Notes: generated by a model from the sequence alone, not told the origin. A DNA stretch of 64,000 bases from an uncultured Bacteroidales bacterium (GCA_937901525.1 CALDHX010000012.1:40033-104032), one strand, 5' to 3'; positions 1 to 7,415 are shown, counted from the first letter of the stretch. Numbers and translations: made by a program.

Positions 1-524
1 GCCCCAACGTGCCAATCGATATGTACATATATGCTTCCTTTGTCGGAAAGTAATTCACGCATTAGCAGTAATCGCGGGTACATATACTCTAAATAAGACA
101 CTGTTCCTTTTTGCCAAAGATCCGAATAGCCAAATTGCTCAAAGGTTGTAGGCTTTTGCGTTATTTCATTGCCGGGTAGTGTGATTTTTGTACGATAATC
201 TGCCTTGCTATCAAAGGGAGGATCGATGTAAATCAAATCTACCTTGCCTCGAAGTGCTTCTAAATTGCTCGATTTGTCGCCTGTGAGCAAGGCTTGCATA
301 GCAAGAAGATTATCTCCGTAGATAAGACGGTTACACCACTTTGATTCAATTTCCTGAGGGTTAGTTCCCTTCCACAGACCGCTTGAATCCTTACAAGGTA
401 ATACGATTTCGTTGGTTTGCAGGCTTATTCTACTGCCTGCATTCATTTTTTCGAGGATATTTTCTGCCTCTTTGCGTCCTTCTTTTGCAATACGAGGCAA
501 TTCCTCTATAAGACTTTTACTCAT
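1..524 (-). CDS. Type III-like site-specific DNA methyltransferase (Mod), N-terminal part, cut by window edge
   Basis: The reading frame opens at the ATG at 522-524 and runs off the left edge without a stop, giving about 174 residues. Residues 70-76 read GDNLLAM and residues 101-104 read DPPF, the catalytic motif IV of amino-methyltransferases (N6_N4_Mtase family). The FxGxG AdoMet motif has not appeared before the edge, so DPPF precedes it, the order seen in beta-class enzymes such as Mod of type III restriction-modification systems. Such enzymes methylate adenine in short asymmetric sites and usually pair with a Res helicase-nuclease encoded downstream, here outside the window. A -7 promoter element at 789-797 would give a leader of about 250 bases. 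No simple-sequence repeat typical of phase-variable mod genes is visible in the part present. The subtype is an inference. Confidence 0.85.
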   Translation of the reverse strand, partial: MSKSLIEELPRIAKEGRKEAENILEKMNAGSRISLQTNEIVLPCKDSSGLWKGTNPQEIESKWCNRLIYGDNLLAMQALLTGDKSSNLEALRGKVDLIYIDPPFDSKADYRTKITLPGNEITQKPTTFEQFGYSDLWQKGTVSYLEYMYPRLLLMRELLSDKGSIYVHIDWHVG

Positions 525-817
525 AGCAAATGCTTTTGTGCGATGCTATCGTCTCTTTCAATAAGGCTTTCTTAGGAACGCAAAACGTGGGCAATACTTG
601 CTCAAATTGCGGCCCTGAGAAAGCCGAAGAAAACGACAAGTAAGCCCACGTAAATCGTAGGCGTTGCACTTGTTTGTTTTCTTTATTTTTTAGAATTTCT
701 CAGGTTCCAATTTGAATAGAACAAACAGCAAACGCTATTAAACAATAAAATTCATATTTGCACTCTTAACTCTTGGCAAATTATGTTTGCAAAGATACTA
801 TTTTTGCTTTTGTTTTT
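525..817 (-). promoter_or_regulatory. Long leader/promoter region of the methyltransferase gene, with inverted repeat
   Basis: On the minus strand a Bacteroidota -7 element, TATCTTTGC, lies at 797-789; no good -33 element is seen. Transcription from it would give a leader of about 250 bases. The stretch 541-680 is more GC-rich than its surroundings and contains an 8-bp perfect inverted repeat, ACGTGGGC at 585-592 and GCCCACGT at 644-651. An open minus-strand frame without a convincing ATG crosses this stretch and stops at a TAA overlapping the first codons of the methyltransferase gene. It might be a short coupled frame or structured RNA; nothing proves either. Confidence 0.4.
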
Positions 818-987
818 CTAACTCTTTGAGATAATTTTTTAAAACAAAGAAAAGAAAAAATACCCCTTTGTGGTAATCCGATTACTTCTTTGAGGTAGAA
901 GCATTACCACAAAGAGGTAATGTCTCTACCTCAAAGAAGTAAAAAAATAAGACAAAGAAAAATTTTTCTAATTCTTTGTCTTATTTT
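818..987. repeat. Array of eight short dyad units with 21-22 bp periodicity
   Basis: Eight CTTTG or CAAAG cores begin at 824, 845, 866, 888, 910, 932, 953 and 974, so the spacing is 21, 21, 22, 22, 22, 21, 21. The central units are dyads of the form TTACC-CAAAG core-GGTAA. Unit 861-877 is the reverse complement of 903-919 (16 of 17 bases), unit 882-899 of 925-942 (18 of 18), and unit 944-959 of 972-987 (16 of 16). The first two pairs interleave in the order A, B, A', B'. No gene covers the array. The last pair doubles as a terminator hairpin for the DUF2971 gene. The biological role is unknown to me. Confidence 0.85.
941..987 (-). terminator. Rho-independent terminator of the DUF2971 gene
   Basis: A perfect 16-bp stem (944-959 with 972-987) and a 12-base loop lie just beyond the DUF2971 stop codon. 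On the minus strand the stem ends in a run of T. The right arm is part of the 27-bp direct repeat copy at 971-997. Confidence 0.7.
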
Positions 988-997
988 CCCGAAATCA
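971..997. repeat. 27-bp direct repeat, left copy flanking the DUF2971 gene
   Basis: These 27 bases recur exactly at 2324-2350 and in the same orientation. The two copies bracket the DUF2971 gene and its promoter. Confidence 0.9.
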
Positions 998-1040
998 TTA
1001 TCTGTTTATAGTTGCAACTCAAAAAAAATTCAGGGCTAAA

Positions 1041-2216
1041 TTAAATTTCATTATATTTTAAATGATATATGTTATTTTCATTTAATTCCATTTTATAAAA
1101 CTTTGGACAATATGTATTTGCTTTGAATAAATTTTTGATAGTCGTTATTGTAGCATCTGGACATCTATATCCAAAATAGATTGCTTCAATTTCAGAATTA
1201 TTATCTAATTCTATTCCATAATGTTCTGCTGTATTATTTGGGTTATAAACAATAAGTCTAACTTCATTTTCATATTTCCAATCCTTTTTCTTTGTTGCAT
1301 ATGCAATACCAATTTCTATTTTATTTTGTAATAAATCAATTACTTTATTTGAGTATTTTATTCTCTTTAAATACATGTGTTCGTAATTTTTTGAATCTTT
1401 TTCCTGACAAATAAAGTGTTTTGATAATTTATATTTAATACAAAATCCTCTATGCTCATCTGCATAATGAGACCACATAACTACATTTCCTATTGTCTTA
1501 TCTTCATTTATGCAAAAAGACCTTATTCTAAAATAATCAAATGATTTACTATATGGTTTAATATGCTTTTGTTCTTTACAAAGTTTCTTTAAGTTTTCTT
1601 CATTTGCCCATAAATTAATAATACTATCTATTGGATCGTTCATAGACTTAGAAGAACTAACAGTTATTGTGTTATTTATTAAGTCGGAAAGCGAATATTG
1701 GTTAAATTTCCGAAAAGAGAAAACAGATACATTGTCTTGAAATTCTGGTTTAAGAAAAGAATTATAGTATTGCCCTATTTGATAATTTTTAAGAGACATT
1801 TCTTCATCATCATTTTGTGCATATATTTCACCCGCAAGTAAAAATACTTTTACAATATATTGATTTATATGTTCTTGTTTTATACAAAAAGCATTTCCCT
1901 TATCATCTGATGCAAATAATTTTTTCCCGTTTTCAATTATCAATTTTTTGGGGTCTTTAATTGTTTTATACCATACAATTTCATCTACCAATTTAATAGC
2001 TTCATCTATATTGTTTTGTGCTTCCTGAATATTATTTTCTGCTTTGAAAAAATAAGCTTTATAATAATACAATCTAAAATCGTTGCATTTTAATTCTTTT
2101 ATTTCTTCCCAAAATTGAAGATTTATTTTATGCTTATCTTCTTCTGATAAATTTTTATCAAAAATTTCAGTAAGATGATTATGCAACGACAATGTAAATT
2201 TATTAAAATCTGTCAT
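1041..2216 (-). CDS. TPR-like N-terminus plus DUF2971 domain protein
   Basis: This is a 391-residue soluble protein. Residues 1-165 are helical and tetratricopeptide-like (for example YYKAYFFKAENNIQEA near 51-66). Residues 165-391 match the DUF2971 pattern: FSFRKFNQYSLSDLI near 166-180, the hallmark MWSHYADEHRGFCIKY at 247-262, then a WKYENEVRLIVYN segment. DUF2971 proteins are widespread in mobile and defence-rich regions, but their biochemical activity is not established. The gene stands alone, is very AT-rich, has its own terminator (941-987) and a -7-like element (2313-2321), and lies between two copies of a 27-bp direct repeat next to a methyltransferase gene. That setting suggests an acquired accessory cassette. 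Function is unassigned. Confidence 0.8.
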   Translation of the reverse strand: MTDFNKFTLSLHNHLTEIFDKNLSEEDKHKINLQFWEEIKELKCNDFRLYYYKAYFFKAENNIQEAQNNIDEAIKLVDEIVWYKTIKDPKKLIIENGKKLFASDDKGNAFCIKQEHINQYIVKVFLLAGEIYAQNDDEEMSLKNYQIGQYYNSFLKPEFQDNVSVFSFRKFNQYSLSDLINNTITVSSSKSMNDPIDSIINLWANEENLKKLCKEQKHIKPYSKSFDYFRIRSFCINEDKTIGNVVMWSHYADEHRGFCIKYKLSKHFICQEKDSKNYEHMYLKRIKYSNKVIDLLQNKIEIGIAYATKKKDWKYENEVRLIVYNPNNTAEHYGIELDNNSEIEAIYFGYRCPDATITTIKNLFKANTYCPKFYKMELNENNIYHLKYNEI

Positions 2217-2312
2217 TATTTTAACCTTTCTTTAATTATCCTATTTTCATAAATTGTTAATACATATAGTTTACAACTTATTTTAAAGTTTTTTACTTTG
2301 TTAATTCCTTTT

Positions 2313-2321
2313 GCAAATATA
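2313..2321 (-). promoter_or_regulatory. -7 promoter element of the DUF2971 gene
   Basis: On the minus strand the sequence reads TATATTTGC, matching TAnnTTTGy. It lies about 97 bases upstream of the ATG. No clear -33 element is visible. Confidence 0.45.
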
Positions 2322-2323
2322 GT

Positions 2324-2350
2324 ATTCTTTGTCTTATTTTCCCGAAATCA
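2324..2350. repeat. 27-bp direct repeat, right copy flanking the DUF2971 gene
   Basis: This is an exact copy of 971-997. It sits directly between the DUF2971 promoter and the terminator of the exbD operon. Confidence 0.9.
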
Positions 2351-2392
2351 AATAAAAAAATAAGAGTTGCTCGTTTTGAACAACTCTTATTT
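2351..2392 (-). terminator. Rho-independent terminator of the exbB/exbD operon
   Basis: A perfect 12-bp stem (2358-2369 with 2381-2392) encloses an 11-base loop and is followed on the minus strand by a T-rich tract. It lies 22 bases beyond the stop codon of the last exbD gene. Confidence 0.8.
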
Positions 2393-2413
2393 GATTTTAT
2401 TTAATTGAAGTGT

Positions 2414-2884
2414 TTAATAAGTGTCTTTAACTCTTCGTGATGCTGCGTACATTATACGTAAAGCTCCGACTTTTCTTAGTTCTTGTTTTACGTCTGTTAC
2501 ATCTCCCATTTTAACTTCTTTATCACATTTGATTGTTGTTGTCAAGAATGGTTTATCCGCTTCATCTCTTGCTGCTCTTTCTGATTCTATGAAAGTAGCT
2601 ATATCACTTATTTCTCCGAATTGATCGTTTAATTGAAAACGTGTTGCTGAACCGAATTTTCTTTCTTCAATTGGCACTCCTATGTATATGTAACTTACCA
2701 ACGATTTCTTTTCCAATTTTTGGATTTCAGATGCTTGTGGCACTGTTACTTTTACCATAAGAGAACTTTCTCTCATTGTTGTAATCACCATAAAGAAGAA
2801 TATCAACATGAAGATGATGTCAGACATTGAACCCATGTTCAGTTCCGGAGTTTCTGATGAGCCTTTTTGTTTAAATTTTGCCAT
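2414..2884 (-). CDS. exbD: ExbD/TolR family biopolymer transport protein (second copy)
   Basis: This 156-residue protein has a short cytoplasmic N-terminus, one membrane segment at about 22-40 that begins with the conserved Asp (SDIIFMLIFFF, Asp22), and a periplasmic C-terminal domain. In ExbD/TolR proteins this Asp takes part in proton translocation with ExbB, and the complex drives TonB-dependent uptake. It is the last gene of a four-gene operon. Its start overlaps the stop of the upstream exbD gene as TAATG, implying translational coupling. Two ExbD paralogues in one operon are usual in Bacteroidota, where both may join one ExbB complex. Confidence 0.93.
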   Translation of the reverse strand: MAKFKQKGSSETPELNMGSMSDIIFMLIFFFMVITTMRESSLMVKVTVPQASEIQKLEKKSLVSYIYIGVPIEERKFGSATRFQLNDQFGEISDIATFIESERAARDEADKPFLTTTIKCDKEVKMGDVTDVKQELRKVGALRIMYAASRRVKDTY

Positions 2885-3465
2885 TATTTACTTCCTCCTA
2901 TATTTTTAGGTTCTGCTTCTGAAATCGCAATCGGAATTGCTTTGTCAATTGCTTCTCTTTGTGATTGTGTAGCATCTATGTATGCTCTTCCAAATCGTGC
3001 TTTTGACATTTCATCTCTCAATTCGTTTACAGCAGCTGTTAATTCATTTTGTACCATCAAATACATTTCGTATGATGTACCTCTATCGTTTTGCAAAGAA
3101 ATAACTCCTTTAGAAACTTCTACATCTCCTAATAATGGAATATTTCTTGTTTGCTTTTCAGGTAAGTTTGGTAAGTTATCTGGATTTGATAAAAATTCTT
3201 TTGCTCTGTCTTTAAGTGCTGTAATATCACCTAATTCATTATTGAAAAGTAATTTATCGTCCTTATTTACCAATACTACGAATGTATTTCTTCTGTGAAT
3301 ATCTGGCGGTTTAACGTTAGGGTCTGATGGCGGTGGCAAACGTCTTTGAATACCCATATCTGTATTGATTGAAGAAACCAACAAGAAAAAGGTCAATAGC
3401 AAAAACGATATGTCCGACATAGACGAAGCGTTAAGACCTGGTAACTTTTTCTTATTTCTTGCCAT
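2884..3465 (-). CDS. exbD: ExbD/TolR family biopolymer transport protein (first copy)
   Basis: This 193-residue protein has a basic N-terminus, a single membrane segment at about 17-36 carrying the conserved Asp18 (SMSDISFLLLTFFLLVS), and a larger periplasmic domain than its neighbour. It is a proton-channel partner of the ExbB homologue at 4020-4832 and presumably energises TonB-dependent outer-membrane transport. It begins 6 bases after the unknown membrane protein gene and overlaps the next exbD by one base. The sequence AGGAGGAAG near its 3' end would lie about 9 bases before the next start and may act as a ribosome-binding site. Confidence 0.93.
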   Translation of the reverse strand: MARNKKKLPGLNASSMSDISFLLLTFFLLVSSINTDMGIQRRLPPPSDPNVKPPDIHRRNTFVVLVNKDDKLLFNNELGDITALKDRAKEFLSNPDNLPNLPEKQTRNIPLLGDVEVSKGVISLQNDRGTSYEMYLMVQNELTAAVNELRDEMSKARFGRAYIDATQSQREAIDKAIPIAISEAEPKNIGGSK

Positions 3466-3471
3466 AATTAA

Positions 3472-3942
3472 CTATTTTATTTTTTTAGAAATCTCTGCAA
3501 ATAAAACAGATACTAAAACTCCGCCAAATAAGATATATACGGTATACATACAAGCACCTATCAATTTAGAGCTTGAATAGTCTGAACCTGTTTTTTCAAA
3601 TACTTCTTGTGGTACGTCTGTTCCTGAAGAAAGTAAGTAAGAAGCAACAAATACTACTATTAAAGCTACAACTGCTATAATGATACCCATTTGTTTTTTA
3701 GGATCATCTTTTAATCCTTTTATAACTTGCGCAAGTGCAAATACTATTGCTACTAATAAACTTGCTCCAAGTAATACTATAACTGACCAATATGCAACGT
3801 TCCATACTGCCATTGCTGATGATTGTCCGTCTATTGGAGCATCTTTGTCAAATAATAGTGCGTAAGCAACTGCACAAATTGAAGCTATAACTCCCCATAT
3901 TAGGGCTACAGTCCAATATATTTTTCTATAATCTTTTTTCAT
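3472..3942 (-). CDS. Four-helix membrane protein of the exbB/exbD operon
   Basis: This 156-residue protein has four predicted hydrophobic segments at about 10-30, 50-73, 86-105 and 130-152. It has no signal peptide-like cleavage site. It is encoded between the ExbB and ExbD genes and so probably belongs to the same inner-membrane energy-transduction complex. No named domain is recognised. The start is supported by a near-perfect Shine-Dalgarno sequence, AAGGAGG, a few bases upstream of the ATG, which is uncommon in this phylum. Function is inferred only from the neighbours. Confidence 0.7.
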   Translation of the reverse strand: MKKDYRKIYWTVALIWGVIASICAVAYALLFDKDAPIDGQSSAMAVWNVAYWSVIVLLGASLLVAIVFALAQVIKGLKDDPKKQMGIIIAVVALIVVFVASYLLSSGTDVPQEVFEKTGSDYSSSKLIGACMYTVYILFGGVLVSVLFAEISKKIK

Positions 3943-4019
3943 TTTTCCTCCTTGGTTTATAAAGTAATTACTAATCTCAGTCCTTATCTTAAAAAGAACT
4001 ACCTTTTCGTTAAAGAAAA

Positions 4020-4832
4020 TTACTTCTTACTATTTTTAACCAAGATGTCCATGAAAGTTATAGAAGAGTCTTCCATTGTTGCAACTAAACCTTCTATTTT
4101 AGATAATAGGTAGTTGTAGCAAATTTGAAGAACTAATGCTGTGATCAAACCGAATACTGTTGTCAAAAGGGCAACTTTCATACCTCCTGCAACAACTGTT
4201 GGAGAAATATCACCTGCTTTTTCAATGTCATCGAATGCTTGAACCATACCAATAACTGTTCCTAAGAATCCGAATGAAGGTGCAATAGCAATAAACAATG
4301 AAATCCAAACCATGTTGTTTTCTAATCTTGCCATTTGAACTCCACCGTAAGAAGTTAATGATTTTTCTACATCTTCTAAACCATTATCAAGTCTTGATAA
4401 TCCTTGGAAGAAGATAGAAGCAACTGGTCCTCTTGTGTTACGGCAAACGTCTTTTGCTCCTTCTACATTACCTGCAACGATGTTTTCTTCAACCTTTTGT
4501 AATAACTTGTCTGCATTTGTTGTAGCAAGGTTAAGGTAAAGAATACGTTCGATAACTAATGCCAAACCTAAAATTAAACAAATAAGGATTGGAGTCATCC
4601 AACCAACACCACCTTCAATGTATTTTGTTTTCAATCCTTGGTGGAAAGATTTTTCTTCTGCAACTGGAGCAGCTGGTTCTTCTGCTGCAACTGCAGTGTC
4701 AGTTGATGTTACTGATTCTGTAGCAGAAACAGTTTCAGATTCAGTTTTTGCAGCATCTTGAGCAAAAACATTGTTTGATAAACCTAATGTCAATACTACA
4801 ACTATCGACAAATAAGCAAATACTTTTTTCAT
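4020..4832 (-). CDS. exbB: MotA/TolQ/ExbB proton channel family protein
   Basis: This 270-residue protein starts with a signal-like segment (1-24, ending VFAQ) followed by a Thr/Glu/Ala-rich periplasmic linker to about residue 65, as is typical of Bacteroidota ExbB. Three membrane segments follow at about 78-97, 172-192 and 212-236. The segments carry the Gly-rich FLGTVIGMVQAF and TALVLQI-type motifs of the MotA/TolQ/ExbB family. ExbB forms the pentameric proton channel around ExbD and powers TonB. It is the first gene of the operon, with a good promoter at 4897-4927. A 77-base gap separates it from the next gene. Confidence 0.93.
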   Translation of the reverse strand: MKKVFAYLSIVVVLTLGLSNNVFAQDAAKTESETVSATESVTSTDTAVAAEEPAAPVAEEKSFHQGLKTKYIEGGVGWMTPILICLILGLALVIERILYLNLATTNADKLLQKVEENIVAGNVEGAKDVCRNTRGPVASIFFQGLSRLDNGLEDVEKSLTSYGGVQMARLENNMVWISLFIAIAPSFGFLGTVIGMVQAFDDIEKAGDISPTVVAGGMKVALLTTVFGLITALVLQICYNYLLSKIEGLVATMEDSSITFMDILVKNSKK

Positions 4833-4896
4833 AGCGTTCTTTTTAAATTTATTGTTATTAATTATTTACTTTAAATTATTTTACTCTTATGAACTT

Positions 4897-4927
4897 GCAA
4901 AGTTACAATGTTATTTTTGAAATCCAA
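4897..4927 (-). promoter_or_regulatory. Promoter of the exbB/exbD operon
   Basis: On the minus strand, -7 TAACTTTGC lies at 4905-4897 and -33 TTG at 4927-4925, with a 19-bp spacer. This fits the Bacteroidota sigma consensus. The promoter lies within a 12-bp perfect inverted repeat (4907-4918 with 4940-4951). Confidence 0.7.
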
Positions 4928-4951
4928 TTTTTTAAACAAAAAAATAACATT
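4907..4951 (-). terminator. Hairpin after the CNNM gene, possible weak terminator
   Basis: A perfect 12-bp stem (4907-4918 with 4940-4951) lies just past the stop at 4968. It has T-rich arms but no T-run after the stem, so termination is uncertain. Confidence 0.35.
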
Positions 4952-4967
4952 TTTTCAATGTTTTTTT

Positions 4968-6266
4968 CTAATCTTCGTCATTTTTTGATAGTTTTTCAGG
5001 GTCAATACTAACTAAAATCTTATCAATTCTTGTAGAATCTAAATCTACAATCTCAAAGATAAATCTATCCCACATTATTTTTTCGCCAACTTTTGGTATA
5101 GTCCCTGTTTGTTCAAGAATTAAACCTCCTAATGTATTGAAATCATTGTCTTGATAAAGTTCTTCTAAATCAAAATGACTAAGAAAATCATAAAAAGAAT
5201 ATTGTCCTCCAACTAAAAATGTACCATCTTCCCTTTCAATAAATTCATCTTCATCATCTTCTGTTTCAAGTTCAGAGGCATTTCCCACCAATGATTCTAA
5301 AATATTATTCATTGTTACCATTCCAACAACCATTCCAAACTCATCAATGACAAGAGCGTAATGTATCTTATTTTCTTTAAAAGTTTCTAATGCGTCATAA
5401 ACACTTATACTTTCATGTAAGTATTGAGGCTCTCTCATTATTTCTTTAACGCTATTAAAAGTATCTAATTTATTAAATAAGTCTTTTAGATAAACTACAC
5501 CAACGATATTATCAAGAGTTTTATCTGCAACAGGATATATATAATGTATATGTTGAGACAATTTAGCTTTGACTGCATCTAAATTATCATTAGCATCTAA
5601 CCATACAAACTCTGTTCTATGCGTCATAAGAGAAGCAACATCTCTATCTCCCAAAGAAAACACTCTCTCAACTATTTCTTTTTCTACCTCTTCAACTTCT
5701 CCACCTTCGGTACTATCACTAACAATTGCCTTAATTTCTTCTTCCGAAGCAGTATTCTTTTTTTTCTCTATTCCAAACAAAGACATCAAGCCTTGAGTAG
5801 AAATAGAAAGTAACCAAACAAGAGGATAGAATAATTTTTTAAGAAAATTCATTGGAGAGATAATAATACTTGCTATTTTTTCTGGATTATTCAATGCAAG
5901 TTTTTTAGGGAATAATTCTCCAATTACTAACGTTACATACGTTATCACAAGTACAACAACAACCCTTGCAATAATTTCAGAATATTCAATATCAAGTCCT
6001 ATTTTGCTAATTATATCTGCAAAAGGTTTTATCAAATTATCGCCTGTGTACATACCTGTTACAAGCCCTATTGCAGTAATTGCAATTTGAACTGTTGAGA
6101 GAAAATTATCGGGATTCTCTGCAACCTCTAATATTCTTTTTGAAGTCTTGTTGCCTTTTTTAGAATCGGCATCAAGTTTTGACTTTCTTGAAGTAACAAC
6201 TGCTGCCTCGGACATTGAAAATAGTCCATTAATGACAATTAATGCTAAAATTATAAGATATTCCAC
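4968..6266 (-). CDS. CNNM/CorC-type hemolysin-family transporter protein
   Basis: This 432-residue protein has a DUF21 (CNNM) transmembrane domain at about 1-185, beginning MEYLIILALIVINGLFSMSE. A paired CBS domain follows at about 205-330 and a CorC_HlyC domain at about 345-425. The family is linked to Mg2+ or Co2+ efflux and resistance; the hemolysin name is historical. The substrate cannot be told from sequence. In Bacteroidota some members are called gliding-motility-related (GldE), which also have this architecture, so that is an alternative name. The gene lies 13 bases after lspA and is co-transcribed with it. Confidence 0.85.
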   Translation of the reverse strand: MEYLIILALIVINGLFSMSEAAVVTSRKSKLDADSKKGNKTSKRILEVAENPDNFLSTVQIAITAIGLVTGMYTGDNLIKPFADIISKIGLDIEYSEIIARVVVVLVITYVTLVIGELFPKKLALNNPEKIASIIISPMNFLKKLFYPLVWLLSISTQGLMSLFGIEKKKNTASEEEIKAIVSDSTEGGEVEEVEKEIVERVFSLGDRDVASLMTHRTEFVWLDANDNLDAVKAKLSQHIHYIYPVADKTLDNIVGVVYLKDLFNKLDTFNSVKEIMREPQYLHESISVYDALETFKENKIHYALVIDEFGMVVGMVTMNNILESLVGNASELETEDDEDEFIEREDGTFLVGGQYSFYDFLSHFDLEELYQDNDFNTLGGLILEQTGTIPKVGEKIMWDRFIFEIVDLDSTRIDKILVSIDPEKLSKNDED

Positions 6267-6279
6267 TGAATTATTGTAG

Positions 6280-6921
6280 TTATTTATTAGTATCTTGCTC
6301 TATTTCCTCCAACGAAATAGCTTTATTTTTATTATTAAAGACAAAAACAGACACAACCAATAGTCCAACGCCTACTGTGATTGAAATATCAGCCACATTA
6401 AAAATAGCATTAAAGAACTCAAAATGATTTCCTCCGATAAAAGGAATCCATTGAGGCAATGTAGTGTCTATTAAAGGGAAGTAAAACATATCTACAACCT
6501 TTCCTAAGCAAAGAGGAGCGTAGCCACCTGCTTCGGGGAACAATTGAGCAGTTGTGAAAAATGTACTTTCCGAAAAGATAAGTCCATAAAACAAAGAATC
6601 AATTATATTTCCAACAGCCCCTGCAAAGATTAGAGTAAAGGCATAAATGATTAATTTATTTTCTTTTTTGATAATAAGCTTTCTAAGATATAGAAAAATC
6701 AAAACAGAAGCAATAATTCTGAATAAAGTCAAAATTAATTTACCAATCTCCTCGCCAAAAGACATGCCAAAAGCCATACCCTCATTTTCTATAAAGTGTA
6801 ATCTACACCAATCTCCTATAAGAAACAATTCTTCTCCGAGGGTAAAATTCAACTTGATCCAAAATTTAACTATTTGGTCAATAAGAAGAATTAGAGATAT
6901 TACAATAAGAGGTTTTTTCAC
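6280..6921 (-). CDS. lspA: Lipoprotein signal peptidase (signal peptidase II)
   Basis: This 213-residue inner-membrane aspartyl protease removes the signal peptide of prolipoproteins after lipidation. The conserved NEGMAFGMSFG segment (about 50-60), AGAVGNIIDSLFYG (about 100-113) and FNVADISITVG near the C-terminus are present; the two Asp residues in the last two motifs form the catalytic pair. Four hydrophobic segments are visible. It is longer than the roughly 160-residue E. coli enzyme because of a loop between the third and fourth segments, common in Bacteroidota. It lies 6 bases after the DksA-like gene. Many lipoproteins in this window would be its substrates. Confidence 0.95.
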   Translation of the reverse strand: MKKPLIVISLILLIDQIVKFWIKLNFTLGEELFLIGDWCRLHFIENEGMAFGMSFGEEIGKLILTLFRIIASVLIFLYLRKLIIKKENKLIIYAFTLIFAGAVGNIIDSLFYGLIFSESTFFTTAQLFPEAGGYAPLCLGKVVDMFYFPLIDTTLPQWIPFIGGNHFEFFNAIFNVADISITVGVGLLVVSVFVFNNKNKAISLEEIEQDTNK

Positions 6922-6927
6922 AAAACT

Positions 6928-7317
6928 CTATTTTTTATTTTGCATCAATTTTGCCTCAACACTCAAAGTAGCATGAGGAACAATACGTAATCTTTCTTTT
7001 GGAATTAACTTTCCAGTTACTCTGCAAACACCATAAGTTTTATTTTCAATTCTTATGAGAGCAGCTTCCAAATCTTTTATGAATTTTTGTTGTCGAGCTG
7101 CCATATTTGCATTCTCTTCCTTACTTCTGATATTAGCACCTTCTTCCAAGACCTTAAAAGTTGGAGCGGTATCGCTTGTGTCAGAAGCATTGTTAGCAAA
7201 AGCCTCTGTCAATGTTTCAAGATTTTCCTTTGCGATAGCCAATTTTTCTAAAATAATCGCCTTAAATTCTTGCAATTCTTCATCAGAATAGCGTACTCTT
7301 GTTTGTGTCGTTCCCAT
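6928..7317 (-). CDS. TraR/DksA family protein without a complete zinc finger
   Basis: This 129-residue protein has an N-terminal coiled coil (about 12-92) and a short C-terminal segment, TYGVCRVTGKLIPKERL. DksA-type proteins bind the RNA polymerase secondary channel and modulate transcription with ppGpp. Canonical family members carry four zinc-binding cysteines; here only Cys98 remains, so the finger must fold without zinc. I chose the ATG at 7315-7317: an upstream start at 7377 would precede a good promoter (-7 at 7345-7337). The gene heads the operon with lspA and the CNNM protein. The precise regulatory role is not known. Confidence 0.88.
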   Translation of the reverse strand: MGTTQTRVRYSDEELQEFKAIILEKLAIAKENLETLTEAFANNASDTSDTAPTFKVLEEGANIRSKEENANMAARQQKFIKDLEAALIRIENKTYGVCRVTGKLIPKERLRIVPHATLSVEAKLMQNKK

Positions 7318-7336
7318 AATACAGACTATTAACGAT

Positions 7337-7368
7337 GCAAATGTATAAATATTATTACAAAAAAACAA
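7337..7368 (-). promoter_or_regulatory. Promoter of the DksA-like/lspA/CNNM operon
   Basis: On the minus strand, -7 TACATTTGC lies at 7345-7337 and -33 TTG at 7368-7366, spacer 20 bp. The -33 element overlaps the foot of the frr terminator. Confidence 0.55.
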
Positions 7369-7415
7369 TAAAGCCAAAGAAGTTTTTACAAAAAAATACT
7401 CCTTTGGCTTTATTG
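7358..7415 (-). terminator. Rho-independent terminator of frr
   Basis: A perfect 14-bp stem (7366-7379 with 7402-7415) and 22-base loop are followed on the minus strand by a run of seven T. It lies 6 bases beyond the frr stop. Confidence 0.85.

Noticed and set aside
1..524. Phase-variable mod gene
   Set aside because: No simple sequence repeat or homopolymer tract that could cause slippage is visible in the part of the gene within the window.
818..987. CRISPR array
   Set aside because: Units are short, vary in orientation, and have no unique spacers of CRISPR length; no cas genes are nearby.
7318..7377. 20-residue N-terminal extension of the DksA-like protein
   Set aside because: It lies upstream of the likely transcription start and overlaps the frr terminator.
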